From Actinomycetes bacterium (GTDB taxonomy: Bacteria > Actinomycetota > Actinomycetes > Actinomycetales > Cellulomonadaceae), in the NCBI GenBank assembly GCA_021793115.1, contig JAJYTJ010000018.1, positions 1-37,723 of the forward strand: a stretch of 37,723 bases of DNA, in the 5' to 3' direction. Each line of letters starts with the position of its first letter. The stretch's first letter is position 1. Position numbers and translations under genes: made by a program. Below, in pieces: positions 23,493 to 32,148 of this stretch. The notes beneath the pieces were generated by a model, which saw only the letters and a program-made list of their open reading frames with translations, was not told the origin of the DNA and ran no database searches.

Positions 23493-24266
23493 ATGAACGG
23501 ATCGTCCCCAGCGGGCCACCTGCAGTCCGACGCCAGGCCGTCGACGACCGCCCGACGAGGCGGCCGGCCGGCAGTGCCCGCGGCCGGCGGGCGGCAGGTC
23601 GCCGCCGGGCTCACGGGCCTCGTGCTCGTGCTCGTCTTCGGCCTGCTGGTGACCCCGCACGCCGGGTGGTCCGCGGACGATCTTCGGATCGTGGTGTGGC
23701 TGTCCGCCCACCACGTCGCGGTGCTGGGCGCAGTCGCCGGCGCCCTGGCGCTGGTCCTGTCCCCCGGCACGGCCCTGGTCTGGCTCGCGCTGGCCGGTGG
23801 GCTGGCCGCCCGGACCCGGGGCTGGCGGTACGGGGTGCTGGTGTTCCTGGTCGGCGGCGCCGACCTCGCCGGCGCGCTCGTCATCAAGCTGCTGGTGCGC
23901 CGGTCACGCCCGGACGTCACCGCGTTGGCGCACCCCCCGGCGGTGGACCACGGCTTCTCCTACCCCAGCGGGCACACCGTGGTGGCCACGGTGGTGGTGC
24001 TCGCCGTCCTCGTGGCGCTCGGCCGCCGGAACGCCCGATGGACGGTTCCGGTCGGCGCCGTGGTGGTCCTGGTGGCGGCGGCGTCACGGGTCTACCTCGG
24101 GGTGCACTACCCGTCCGACGTGGTGGCCGCCGTCGTGTACGGCGTCGGCGCCGTCCCCGTGCTGGTCGGCCTGCTCGGCACCCCGCCGGCTCGCAGCGTG
24201 CTGGGCCGGCTGAACCTCCTGCCGGCACCCGCCATGCCGGCTCGTCGTGAAGGAGCCGCCCTGTGA
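23493..24266 (+). CDS. PAP2-family phosphatase
   Basis: A 257-residue membrane phosphatase of the phosphatidic acid phosphatase type 2 superfamily. The three signature motifs are present in order: KLLVRRSRP, YPSGH (catalytic His) and SRVYLGVHYPSD. Five to six hydrophobic segments surround them. In the family such enzymes dephosphorylate lipid phosphates or undecaprenyl pyrophosphate on the outer face of the membrane; undecaprenyl-PP recycling is a plausible role. The ATG at 23493 has gggag 6-7 bases upstream. The stop overlaps the GTG of the DedA gene by 4 bases, so the two membrane proteins are coupled, which fits a shared task in polyprenyl-phosphate cycling. Confidence 0.9.
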   Translation: MNGSSPAGHLQSDARPSTTARRGGRPAVPAAGGRQVAAGLTGLVLVLVFGLLVTPHAGWSADDLRIVVWLSAHHVAVLGAVAGALALVLSPGTALVWLALAGGLAARTRGWRYGVLVFLVGGADLAGALVIKLLVRRSRPDVTALAHPPAVDHGFSYPSGHTVVATVVVLAVLVALGRRNARWTVPVGAVVVLVAAASRVYLGVHYPSDVVAAVVYGVGAVPVLVGLLGTPPARSVLGRLNLLPAPAMPARREGAAL

Positions 24267-24940
24267 TCACCGCCCTGTCCGCCGGACTGTCCATCTCGCC
24301 CGGTCCGCTGCTGCACTCGCTGGGACCGTGGGCGCTGGTGGGGATCGCCGTCATGATCTTCATCGAGTCCGGGGTGCTCTTCCCGTTCCTGCCCGGCGAC
24401 TCGTTGATCCTCACCGCGGTGATGCTGCACACCCAGCTGGGTCTGTCGCCGCTGGCGATCGGCGTGGTCGCGTTCGTGGCGGCCGTGGCCGGCGACCAGG
24501 CGGGGTACTGGCTGGGCCACCGCTACGGCCGCCGGTTCTTCACCCCGGACGCGCGGGTGCTGACGACCGCGCGGCTCGCCGAGGCGGAGCGCTTCTTCGA
24601 GCGGTACGGGCCGGTGTCCCTGGTACTGGCCAGGTTCGTGCCGATCGTGCGCACGTACGTCCCGCTCGTCGCCGGCACGGCGCGGCTGCGCTATCGCCGG
24701 TTCGTCGTCTGGAACGTCACCGGCGCGCTGCTGTGGGTCGCCGGGCTGAGCGTCGTCGCGCTGCTGCTCGGCGGCATCCCGTTCGTCACGCGCAACATCG
24801 ACCTGCTGGCCGTCGTGGTCGTCGTCGTCTCGCTGGTCCCGATCGCGACCGCCGCGCTGCGTCGCCGCGGCCGCGAGCCGGCCGGCGAGCCGGAGGACGC
24901 GCAGCCCCTGACGGCCGTCCCGAGCCAGCGGGGGGCATGA
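24263..24940 (+). CDS. DedA-family membrane protein
   Basis: A 225-residue protein of the DedA/SNARE-associated family. The hallmarks are present: IFIESGVLFPFLPGDSLIL near the N-terminus, the GDQAGYWLGHRYGRRFF segment, and the conserved FxxRFVPxxR-type motif as LARFVPIVRTYVPLVAGTARLRYRRF. DedA proteins are now linked to undecaprenyl-phosphate flipping across the membrane. Its coupling to the upstream PAP2 phosphatase (GTGA overlap) supports a carrier-lipid recycling unit: dephosphorylate outside, flip inside. The C-terminal 30 residues are hydrophilic and basic, likely cytoplasmic. A 219-base gap with no gene separates it from the following sensor kinase; it holds a TAGCCT at 25037-25042 that could be a -10. 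Confidence 0.9.
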   Translation: MITALSAGLSISPGPLLHSLGPWALVGIAVMIFIESGVLFPFLPGDSLILTAVMLHTQLGLSPLAIGVVAFVAAVAGDQAGYWLGHRYGRRFFTPDARVLTTARLAEAERFFERYGPVSLVLARFVPIVRTYVPLVAGTARLRYRRFVVWNVTGALLWVAGLSVVALLLGGIPFVTRNIDLLAVVVVVVSLVPIATAALRRRGREPAGEPEDAQPLTAVPSQRGA

Positions 24941-25159
24941 CCGGCGCTGCTGTCCCGCCGCGGCCACCCGACGTTCGTGACCAGGTGGCGGGGCGCGCGT
25001 GCCACAGGGCGACCCCGCCGCGGCGGGTCCGGCGGGTAGCCTGCCCCCAGGATCGGTGGGGGCGGAGCCGCGAAGGCACCGCGGTGCGCCCTGGTCGCAC
25101 AGGACGCCCGCCCGGTGCGACGAATGGCGCTTGCTCACCAGCTCCGGAGGGTGGACCAC

Positions 25160-26116
25160 GTGAGAGCCGGGACGACCGCGCGCCGAGCCGCGCTGCGGCT
25201 GACGGTGGCCTACGCGCTGATCCAGCTCGCCGCCTACGCCGTGGTGGCCGTCGGCCTCTACGCGTTCGTGACGGGCACGGCCGACCGCTCGGCGGCACAC
25301 GGCGCCGCGGCGACCGCGGCCGAGGGCGCGGCGGCCGGCTTCGCGCAGCTCCGCCGCGGCCTCGTGCTGTCGTTGCCGGTGCAGCTGGTCCTCGCCACGG
25401 CGCTCGGCCACCTCATGGCTCGTCGCGCGTTGCGTCCGGTGCGCGCCGACCTGGAGGCACAGCAACGGTTCCTCGACAACGCGGCGCACGAGTTCCGCAC
25501 GCCGCTGAGCGTGCTGCAGTCCGACATCGAGCTCACCCTGAGCCGTCCCCGCAGCGGTCCCGAGTACGTCCATGCCCTGGAGGACGCCCTCGTGGACGTC
25601 TCCGGCCTGACCACGCTGACCACCGACCTCCTCGTCCTCGCCCGCGGCACCTCGGACCACGACGGCCTCCCCGTGCAGAGCGTGTCCCTGCTGTCGGTGG
25701 CGACCACCGCCCGAGCCCGCGCGCTGCACGCCAGCACCGACGCGGCCCCCGTCGACATCCAGGCCTCGCACGACGTGCACGTACCCGGATCACCGGAGCT
25801 GCTCGCCCGAGCGGTGGGGAACCTGCTCGACAACGCGCTGCACCACACGCCACCCACCGGCACCGTGACGGTCGTCCTCGCGCAGGACGCCACGACGGCA
25901 ACCGTGCGCGTGATCGACGACGGGACCGGAATGACGCCGGCCGCCCGGCGTCGAGCCTTCGACAGGTTCTGGCGGGACGCCGAGTCGAGCACGTACCCGG
26001 GCCACGGCCTCGGTCTGGCCCTGGTGGCGCAGATCGCGGCGGCCCACCACGGGCGGGCAGACATCAGCCCCACCCCCGGCGGCGGGACGACGGTCACGTT
26101 GACCCTGCCGCGGTGA
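25160..26116 (+). CDS. Sensor histidine kinase, short-loop type (first of two)
   Basis: A 318-residue membrane kinase. The GTG at 25160 is selected because ggagg lies 9 bases before it; upstream in-frame ATGs lack such a site. Parts: TM1 about 13-40 (LTVAYALIQLAAYAVVAVGLYAFV); a very short Ala-rich extracytoplasmic segment; TM2 about 65-82; the phosphoacceptor His110 in NAAHEFRTPL; an N-box NLLDNALHHTP; a G1 box DDGTGM; and a G2 box GHGLGLALVAQI. A classic HAMP domain is reduced to an RRALRPVRADLEAQ linker. All catalytic boxes look intact. With almost no extracellular part it probably senses membrane events or partner proteins. A response regulator and a second kinase follow on the same strand. 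Confidence 0.88.
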   Translation: MRAGTTARRAALRLTVAYALIQLAAYAVVAVGLYAFVTGTADRSAAHGAAATAAEGAAAGFAQLRRGLVLSLPVQLVLATALGHLMARRALRPVRADLEAQQRFLDNAAHEFRTPLSVLQSDIELTLSRPRSGPEYVHALEDALVDVSGLTTLTTDLLVLARGTSDHDGLPVQSVSLLSVATTARARALHASTDAAPVDIQASHDVHVPGSPELLARAVGNLLDNALHHTPPTGTVTVVLAQDATTATVRVIDDGTGMTPAARRRAFDRFWRDAESSTYPGHGLGLALVAQIAAAHHGRADISPTPGGGTTVTLTLPR

Positions 26117-26253
26117 GGCCGATGCCCGCCGACGCGCGACGTGGGCCCGTCACCTGCGGATCACCACGCGGAGCGGCCCCGCGCCTGGCGTGCGACCGGG
26201 TGCGCGAGAATCGCAGCCGTGAGCTGGTGGACGCCGACGAGCACTCCTCAGCG

Positions 26254-26919
26254 ATGAGCACTCCGACCCGACGCCTGTCGCTGCTGCTGCTGGAGGACGA
26301 CCCACGCCTGGGTCCGGTGGTGGCCGAGCTGCTCGGCGACACGTACGACGTCACGCTCGTCGCCGACGGCGGCCAGGCCCTCGACCTGGCCGTCGACGGC
26401 ACGTTCGACGTGCTCGTGCTGGACCGGCGGGTCCCCACGCTCGACGGCGTGGAGGTGGTGCGCCGGCTGCGCGCGCTGCACCGGGTCACGCCCGTGCTGC
26501 TGCTGACCGCCCTGGGGACCACCGCCGACACCGTCGAGGGCCTCGATGCCGGGGCCGACGACTACCTGGTCAAGCCCTTCCAGTTCGACGAGCTGCTCGC
26601 CCGGCTGCGGGCCCTGACCCGCAACCACGCCGGTCCCCTCACCGACATCGGCGCCTGGACGTACCGTCCCGGCTCGGGTGAGATCTTCTCGCCGTACGAG
26701 GGCCGGATCGCGCTGACCGTCCGGGAGGACGCGCTGCTCGCGCTGCTGGCCGCCAAACCCGACCGGGTGTTCACGCGCCAGCAGATCCTGGCCGCGGTGT
26801 TCCCGCGCGGTGGCGCCGAGGGCACCGTCGACGCCTACGTCCACTACCTGCGGCGCAAGACGGACGACGACCTGATCGACACCGTCCGCGGCCGCGGGTA
26901 CCGGCTGGGGCACCCGTGA
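26254..26919 (+). CDS. OmpR/PhoB-family response regulator
   Basis: A 221-residue regulator. The receiver domain has LLLLEDDPRLG, the phosphoacceptor Asp57 in VLVLDRRVPTLDG, LLLTALGT and Lys107 in YLVKPFQF. The winged-helix domain carries LTVREDALLALLAAKPDRVFTR, DAYVHYLRRKTDDDLI and the terminal DTVRGRGYRLG. An unusually polar linker (ADIGAW...SPYEG) replaces the common basic hinge. The ATG at 26254 starts directly at the receiver, though the Shine-Dalgarno match is weak. It overlaps the downstream kinase gene by 4 bases (GTGA) and follows the first kinase by 137 bases, so either kinase could phosphorylate it. The PAP2/DedA genes upstream are possible targets. Confidence 0.92.
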   Translation: MSTPTRRLSLLLLEDDPRLGPVVAELLGDTYDVTLVADGGQALDLAVDGTFDVLVLDRRVPTLDGVEVVRRLRALHRVTPVLLLTALGTTADTVEGLDAGADDYLVKPFQFDELLARLRALTRNHAGPLTDIGAWTYRPGSGEIFSPYEGRIALTVREDALLALLAAKPDRVFTRQQILAAVFPRGGAEGTVDAYVHYLRRKTDDDLIDTVRGRGYRLGHP

Positions 26920-27926
26920 GCGAGCCCACCAGGATGCCCACCGACGCGCGTCGGGCGATGCGCACCTCCGTGATGTCGATCGGGCTGGCCGTCGCGATCA
27001 CGGCAGCCGTCCTGGTCGCGGGCGTGCTGGGCGTCACCGCCGTCTACCTGTGGACGCAGTCCGACCCCGCCGAACAGCTCGAACCGGCCAAGCCCGGCGA
27101 CCTGCGGCTGTCGATCGACGCCGGTCACGTGCTGCTCGGCCTCGGCCTCGTCGGGGCGGCCGCGGTGCTGATCGCCGGCGTGGCCACCGTGTTCATCGCC
27201 CGCCGGGCGGTCCGGCCGCTCGAGGACGCCTTCGCCCGCCAACGCCGGTTCGTCGCCGACGCCAGCCACGAGCTGCGCACCCCGCTGACCGTGCTGCACG
27301 CCAGGATCCAGCTGCTGCAGCGCCGCGTCGGCCCCGACTCCCCCGCCACCCCGATCGCGCTGGAGCTGGCCGACGACGTCCAGGCCCTCATCAGCATCCT
27401 CAACGACCTCATCGACGCGTCCGCCGTGGCGGACGCACCCCTCTCCGACGAGCCGGCCGAGCTCCGCGCGGTCCTCGACGCCGCCGTCACCGCCACCCAG
27501 CCGTCCGCCGCCGAGCACGGCGTGACGATCCGCCTCGAGGCCCCTGCCCAGGTGTCCGTCCGCATGCCCGCCCCCCAGCTCAGCCGCTGCACCCTGGCGC
27601 TGCTCGACAACGCCCTGGAGCACTCCCCGGCCGGCGCCGCGATCACGGTGACCGTGCACCCGGCGGGCCGCTTCGTCTCCGTGGACGTGCACGACGACGG
27701 CCCGACCATCGCCGGCGCCGATGCCGAGCGGGTGTTCGACCGCTTCGCCCACCGCTCGTCCGACCCCACCGCCGGGAGCGACCCGGCCACGCCCCGATCG
27801 GGCGCCCGCCACGGTCTCGGCCTCTTCCTCGTCCGCGAGATCGTCACCCGCCACGGCGGCACGGCCGCCGTCGTGCCCGCCACCGGCGCCGGCAGCACCA
27901 TCCGCCTCCTGCTGCCCGCCGACTGA
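26916..27926 (+). CDS. Sensor histidine kinase (second of two), altered G1 box
   Basis: A 336-residue kinase whose GTG overlaps the regulator stop. TM1 is about 20-47 (VMSIGLAVAITAAVLVAGVLGVTAVYLW), followed by a short extracytoplasmic loop, and TM2 about 70-95. The phosphoacceptor is His118 in DASHELRTPL; the N-box is LLDNALEHSP and the G2 region ARHGLGLFLVREIV. The G1 box reads HDDGPTIAG where DxGxGI is expected, so the second Gly is replaced by Thr; ATP binding could be weakened. The catalytic core otherwise looks complete. Translational coupling makes it the primary partner of the regulator, but the changed G1 box raises the option that it acts mainly as a phosphatase or modulates the first kinase. 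Confidence 0.88.
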   Translation: MSEPTRMPTDARRAMRTSVMSIGLAVAITAAVLVAGVLGVTAVYLWTQSDPAEQLEPAKPGDLRLSIDAGHVLLGLGLVGAAAVLIAGVATVFIARRAVRPLEDAFARQRRFVADASHELRTPLTVLHARIQLLQRRVGPDSPATPIALELADDVQALISILNDLIDASAVADAPLSDEPAELRAVLDAAVTATQPSAAEHGVTIRLEAPAQVSVRMPAPQLSRCTLALLDNALEHSPAGAAITVTVHPAGRFVSVDVHDDGPTIAGADAERVFDRFAHRSSDPTAGSDPATPRSGARHGLGLFLVREIVTRHGGTAAVVPATGAGSTIRLLLPAD

Positions 27927-27996
27927 CCCCGGTCGGGGGGGCGGGGGACGGCACCCACCGTCGGATGAACGGTCGCCTCCCTCGCCGGTGGCGCGA

Positions 27997-28020
27997 GGCC
28001 GGTCGCCGAACCGACCGGCC
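27997..28020. terminator. Bidirectional terminator between the kinase gene and kbl
   Basis: GGCCGGTCG (27997-28005) and CGACCGGCC (28012-28020) form a perfect 9-bp stem with a 6-base loop between two convergent genes. Confidence 0.65.
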
Positions 28021-28028
28021 GGTGAGGG

Positions 28029-29219
28029 CTAGGGCCGAGCCGCGCGGACGGCCTCGCGGGCCTCGACGAACGCCTGCACGCATGTCGCGATGTCCTGCGG
28101 GGAGTGTGCGGCGGAGATCTGGACGCGGATCCGTGACCTGCCCAGCGGCACCACCGGGTAGGAGAACGGGATCACGTAGACACCGCGCTCCAGCAGCGCG
28201 TCGGCGATCGCGACGGCCTCGTGCGCGTCCGGGAACATCACCGGGATGATGGCGTGCTCGCCCGGCAGCAGGTCGAACCCGGCGGCCTGCATCCGCTCGC
28301 GGAAGTCCGCCGCGTTCGCCCACAGCCGCTCACGCTGCGCGGCACCGTCCGCCACCAGGTCCAGGGCGACGAGGGACGCGGCGACCACCGACGGCGGCAC
28401 GGCGTTGGAGAACAGGTAGGGCCGCGCCCGCTGCCGCAGCAGCTCGACGATCTCGGCGCGTGCGCTGATGTACCCGCCGGATGCGCCGCCGAGCGCCTTA
28501 CCGAGCGTTCCGGAGACGATGTCGACCCGGTCCTGCACGCCGAACAGCTCCGGGGTGCCCGCGCCGGACGGGCCGACGAAGCCCACCGCGTGCGAGTCGT
28601 CGACCATGACGAGCGCGTCGTACCGCTCGGCGAGGTCGCAGATGGCGTCGAGCGGCGCGAGGTACCCGTCCATGGAGAAGACGCCGTCGGTGACGACGAG
28701 GCGGCGGTGAGCGCCGCTCGCCGCTTGGAGCTGCGCCTCGAGGTCGGCCATGTCGCGGTTCCGGTACCGCAGGCGCTGCGCCTTGCACAGCCGGATGCCG
28801 TCGATGATCGACGCGTGGTTGAGCTCGTCGGAGATCACCGCGTCCTGCTCGCCGAGCAGCACCTCGAACACGCCGCCGTTGGCGTCGAAGCACGACGGGA
28901 AGAGGATCGTCGCCTCGGTGCGCAGGAAGGCCGAGATCTTCTGCTCCAGCTCGACGTGCTGGGTCTGCGTGCCGCAGATGAAGCGCACGCTCGCCATCCC
29001 GAAGCCCCACTCGTCGAGCGCGGCCTTCGCCGCCCCGACCAGGCGCGGGTCGTCGGCGAACCCCAGGTAGTTGTTCGCGCAGAAGTTCAGCACGCTGCGT
29101 CCGGCGGCCGTCACGTGCGCAGACTGCGGGGAGGCGAGCTGACGCTCCGTCTTGTACAGCCCGGCCGCCCTGATCTCCGCGAGGGTGCTCTCGAGCTCGC
29201 CGCGAACCGTGGAGTACAT
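28029..29219 (-). CDS. kbl: Glycine C-acetyltransferase (2-amino-3-ketobutyrate CoA ligase)
   Basis: A 396-residue PLP enzyme of the alpha-oxoamine synthase family. Motifs: [16 protein letters not shown] near residue 45, the [10 protein letters not shown] region, [17 protein letters not shown], the cofactor-binding [20 protein letters not shown], and the PLP lysine in [17 protein letters not shown] (about 240). It cleaves 2-amino-3-oxobutanoate with CoA into glycine and acetyl-CoA, the second step of threonine degradation. The start ATG at 29219 is 3 bases after the tdh stop, so both are translated from one message. This gene order (tdh then kbl) reverses the kbl-tdh order of E. coli. Length and motifs agree with an active enzyme. 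Confidence 0.96.
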   Translation of the reverse strand: MYSTVRGELESTLAEIRAAGLYKTERQLASPQSAHVTAAGRSVLNFCANNYLGFADDPRLVGAAKAALDEWGFGMASVRFICGTQTQHVELEQKISAFLRTEATILFPSCFDANGGVFEVLLGEQDAVISDELNHASIIDGIRLCKAQRLRYRNRDMADLEAQLQAASGAHRRLVVTDGVFSMDGYLAPLDAICDLAERYDALVMVDDSHAVGFVGPSGAGTPELFGVQDRVDIVSGTLGKALGGASGGYISARAEIVELLRQRARPYLFSNAVPPSVVAASLVALDLVADGAAQRERLWANAADFRERMQAAGFDLLPGEHAIIPVMFPDAHEAVAIADALLERGVYVIPFSYPVVPLGRSRIRVQISAAHSPQDIATCVQAFVEAREAVRAARP

Positions 29220-29222
29220 GGT

Positions 29223-30254
29223 CTAGTCCTCGTCCCAGTCGATGATGACCTTGCCCCGGTCTCCGCTGCGGGCGGCTGCGAACGCCTCCTGCCAGCGGGA
29301 CGCCGGGAACCGGTCCGTGATGACGCGTGAGACGTCCAGCCCGGTGCTCACCAGCGCGGTCATCGTGTACCAGGTCTCGAACATCTCCCGGCCGTAGATC
29401 CCCTTGATGGTGATCATGTGGGACACGACCTTCGCCCAGTCGACGGCGATGGGCCGGCTCGGCAGCCCGAGCAGGGCCACCCGGGCACCGTGCGTCAGGT
29501 TGTCGAGCATCTCCGGCAGGGCGCCGGCGTTCCCGCTCATCTCCAGGCCGATGTCGAACCCCTCGTGCATGCCGAGCCGCCCCTGGGCGGAGGCGATCCG
29601 GTCGCGGGCCACGTTGATGGCGAGGTCCACGCCCATGCTCCGCGCCAGCTCCAGGCGGGCATCGTTGACGTCCGTCACGACGACGAACCGCGCGCCGACG
29701 TGCCGGGCGACGGCCGCGGCCATCAGCCCGATCGGCCCCGCCCCGGTGATGAGCACGTCCTCGCCGACGAGCGGGAACGACAGCGCGGTGTGGACCGCGT
29801 TGCCCAGCGGGTCGAAGATGGCGGCCAGGTCGGGGTCGATGTCGTCCGGGTGGTGCCACACGTTGCTCTCGGGCACGACGACGTACTCGGCGAAGGCCCC
29901 GTCGCGGTTGACGCCCAGGCTCGAGACCCGGATGCACAGGTGCCGCCGGCCGGCGCGGCAGTTGCGGCACTGGCCGCACACCACGTGGCCCTCGGCGGAG
30001 ACGAGGTCGCCCACCTTCACCGAACCGACGTCGTCACCCACCTCGACGACCCGGCCGGAGAACTCGTGGCCGGGGACCAGCGGCGCGTCGATCGCACCGG
30101 CCGCCCAGGCGTCCCACTGCTCGATGTGCAGGTCGGTGCCGCAGATGCCGGTGCGTCGGACGCGGATCTTCACGTCCTTGCGGCCCGGCGTCGGTTCGGG
30201 CCGCTCGGTCAACGTCAGACCGGGCGCCGCAGCACTCTTGTAGAGGGCTCTCAT
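29223..30254 (-). CDS. tdh: L-threonine 3-dehydrogenase
   Basis: A 343-residue zinc-dependent medium-chain dehydrogenase. The catalytic zinc ligands are in [10 protein letters not shown] (Cys near 38) and PGHEFSG (His/Glu near 63-64); the structural zinc site is [15 protein letters not shown]. The NAD fold has [16 protein letters not shown], followed by [15 protein letters not shown]. The enzyme oxidises threonine to 2-amino-3-oxobutanoate for the following Kbl. The ATG at 30254 has ggag 9 bases upstream. The palindrome at 30280-30298, just upstream of the start, could be an operator. No regulator is adjacent. Confidence 0.95.
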   Translation of the reverse strand: MRALYKSAAAPGLTLTERPEPTPGRKDVKIRVRRTGICGTDLHIEQWDAWAAGAIDAPLVPGHEFSGRVVEVGDDVGSVKVGDLVSAEGHVVCGQCRNCRAGRRHLCIRVSSLGVNRDGAFAEYVVVPESNVWHHPDDIDPDLAAIFDPLGNAVHTALSFPLVGEDVLITGAGPIGLMAAAVARHVGARFVVVTDVNDARLELARSMGVDLAINVARDRIASAQGRLGMHEGFDIGLEMSGNAGALPEMLDNLTHGARVALLGLPSRPIAVDWAKVVSHMITIKGIYGREMFETWYTMTALVSTGLDVSRVITDRFPASRWQEAFAAARSGDRGKVIIDWDED

Positions 30255-30279
30255 CGCGCGAACTCCAGCTGTCAGGTGT

Positions 30280-30298
30280 CCGGCCGTCGGACGGCCGG
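30280..30298. promoter_or_regulatory. 19-bp palindrome upstream of tdh
   Basis: CCGGCCGTC-G-GACGGCCGG is perfectly symmetric and lies 25 bases upstream of the tdh start, and about 114 bases past the stop of the preceding minus-strand gene. It may be an operator for tdh-kbl or, if folded in RNA, a terminator for the preceding gene. Confidence 0.45.
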
Positions 30299-30411
30299 CG
30301 CAACGGGGGTAACCGTCCTCGCAGCGTAGGGCCCCGACCCCCGAGGAACCGGCACCCGCCACCGCGACGCCACGACCTGCACGCACGGACCTCCGCCGAG
30401 GCCCGCGCGTC

Positions 30412-31479
30412 TCAAGCCAGCGGGCGGATCGCTGTGGCGTGCGCCTGCACCCGGGTCTGGAACATCGCCTGGTAGAACTCGACCGCGGCGCCCTGGGCCC
30501 CGGCGATGTCACCCGCGCGCGCAGCGGCCTCGATGTCGCCGGTCAGGTCCCAGCCGGCATCGGCGCCGGGACGGTGCGGCTCGGGCGGGTGAACGACGAC
30601 GTCGACCTCGTAGCCGTCGCAGCGACCGGTCGGATAGGTCATCGCCGCGGCCGGGCACCACAGATCCAGCGTGCCCGTCCCGTCGGACACCTCCCACCGG
30701 CTTCCGGCGTCCGATGACGTCGTGCGCCCGACGCGGACCTGGATCGTTCCCGTCACCTCGACGCCGGCCGCCGCCTGCGCGAGCAGCACGGCGATCGTCG
30801 TCGTCGCGCCGCGCGGGCGCAACGCGTCGCCGTCGAGCTCCTCGGCGGCCCACCAGTGAGCGGGCCACGTGGCGGGCTCGTCCCCGATGTGGCGGACGCT
30901 GCCCAGGCGGCCGAGGGGGCCGGCCGCGGCCACCCGGGCGTCCCGCATCTGCGTCCAGTCGCCCTCGCCGTTGAACACCGGCCACGACGTGCCCTCGTGG
31001 TGCACCCAGGAGAACTCCCCGGCCTCGATCCACATCGCCAGGAGGTCGACGTAGTCGGCCAGCGACGGGGCGGCCACCCGGTACCCGTCTCCCCCGGCGT
31101 AGGCCCACGCCAGCAGCGGACCGCCCGACCCCTGGCCGTCCTCGAGCTCGACGGACAGGGACGCCCACGACTCGTAGAACACCGGGAAGAGCAGCCGCGG
31201 GTACATGAGCGGCCGCGTGTCGCGGTGCATCAGCCAGCCGTCGAGGGCGAACTTCGGTCCGCTGGGCCGGGGCGTCGGCGCCACCCGGACGGTGGTCGGG
31301 TCGATCCTGCGCCAGAACCGGTCGACCTCCTCCGGCAGCCGAAGCGGTGCGATCCGCTCACGGACGAGCTGGAGCTGCGCGTCCACGCCGGCCGGAGCCG
31401 GCCCGATCGGATCCAGCCCGGCACGCTCGTGCGCCGCGATCAGGGCGTCCAGCGCCGTGTCGATGTCCACCGCCCCCAT
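30412..31479 (-). CDS. Hypothetical protein with a possible SUKH (SMI1/KNR4)-like domain
   Basis: A 355-residue soluble protein. The ATG at 31479 is chosen because sequence before it (Arg/Pro-rich) does not look like protein; the ribosome site is weak. The first half resembles a SUKH domain: an N-terminal helix, then [21 protein letters not shown] (the LP-x-x-hxxFW/Y element), [15 protein letters not shown], and [21 protein letters not shown] proteins are often immunity proteins to polymorphic toxins, though many are of other function. The second half (after about 180) has repeated W/Y-rich beta-like segments, including [10 protein letters not shown] and [15 protein letters not shown] do not recognise it. 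No toxin gene is next to it; tdh follows 157 bases downstream. The domain call is tentative. Confidence 0.6.
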   Translation of the reverse strand: MGAVDIDTALDALIAAHERAGLDPIGPAPAGVDAQLQLVRERIAPLRLPEEVDRFWRRIDPTTVRVAPTPRPSGPKFALDGWLMHRDTRPLMYPRLLFPVFYESWASLSVELEDGQGSGGPLLAWAYAGGDGYRVAAPSLADYVDLLAMWIEAGEFSWVHHEGTSWPVFNGEGDWTQMRDARVAAAGPLGRLGSVRHIGDEPATWPAHWWAAEELDGDALRPRGATTTIAVLLAQAAAGVEVTGTIQVRVGRTTSSDAGSRWEVSDGTGTLDLWCPAAAMTYPTGRCDGYEVDVVVHPPEPHRPGADAGWDLTGDIEAAARAGDIAGAQGAAVEFYQAMFQTRVQAHATAIRPLA

Positions 31480-31618
31480 GGCCGGTATGTCGGCAACCGG
31501 CCTGCGGAACCTGAGTCGACCGGCCACCGGCCTGCCGCCCCGACGCCCGGCCCGGCCACGGCGCGTCATCGGCGGCCGGCCACGCGCGGCGCCCGCCCGC
31601 GCAGAGGCAGCCAGAGGC

Positions 31619-32060
31619 ATGAACGACCACCGGCTGTGTCCGGCCGTCGTCGGGGACCTCCCGACGATCCTGCGAGCCGAACGGGACCACGTCGCCACGG
31701 TGGAACCGGGGCAGATGGCCAGCCGGACCGGCGCGATCGACCGCAACCTGACCCTCTGGATCGAGCACCTGGACCGCGCCCCGGTCCTCGAGCCCGACGC
31801 CGAGGTAGGCCAGACGACCGCGGGCTTCGTGATGTGGATGCCGGACGGCGCCGAGCCCACCGTCCCGTCCGCGACGTCGATCACCCTCCAGGTGCCGCCC
31901 GCGCACCGTCGGCGCGGCCTGGGCACGCGGCTGCCGGAGGCCTTCGCCACCCAGGCCGGCGCCGCGGGCGCTCGGGTCCTCCGGCCGGGTGTCCGCGTGG
32001 GCAACCCGGCCCGCGGCCCGTACCCGCAGGCCGGGTACGGCTCGTCGGACGCGCCGGCGC
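31619..32060 (+). pseudogene. Decayed GNAT acetyltransferase
   Basis: From the ATG at 31619 the frame reads as an N-acetyltransferase: DLPTILRAERDHV near the start, TAGFVMWMPDG (strand pair), SITLQVPPAHRRRGLGTRLPEAF containing the acetyl-CoA loop (RRRGLGT), then VRVGNPARGPYPQAGYG, which corresponds to the usual VxxxNxxAxxLYxxxGF motif with residues lost. After about 32050 similarity ends, and no stop follows in this frame until 33275, right through the opposite-strand transporter gene. The 3' end is therefore missing or frameshifted. The upper limit given here is approximate. If a protein is made, it would carry a long nonsense tail, so this is most likely a pseudogene. Confidence 0.6.
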
Positions 32061-32148
32061 CGCCCTGCTCGACGAACGCGCGGCTTCGAGCCGGCGCCCG
32101 ACGCGAGCCTCGCAGCAGGTCGCGTCCAGGGAGCCGGCCGACCGCCCG

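Noticed and set aside
25014..25027. CCCGCCG/CGGCGGG palindrome between dedA and the first kinase
   Set aside because: No loop and very short; this symmetry is frequent by chance in such GC-rich DNA.
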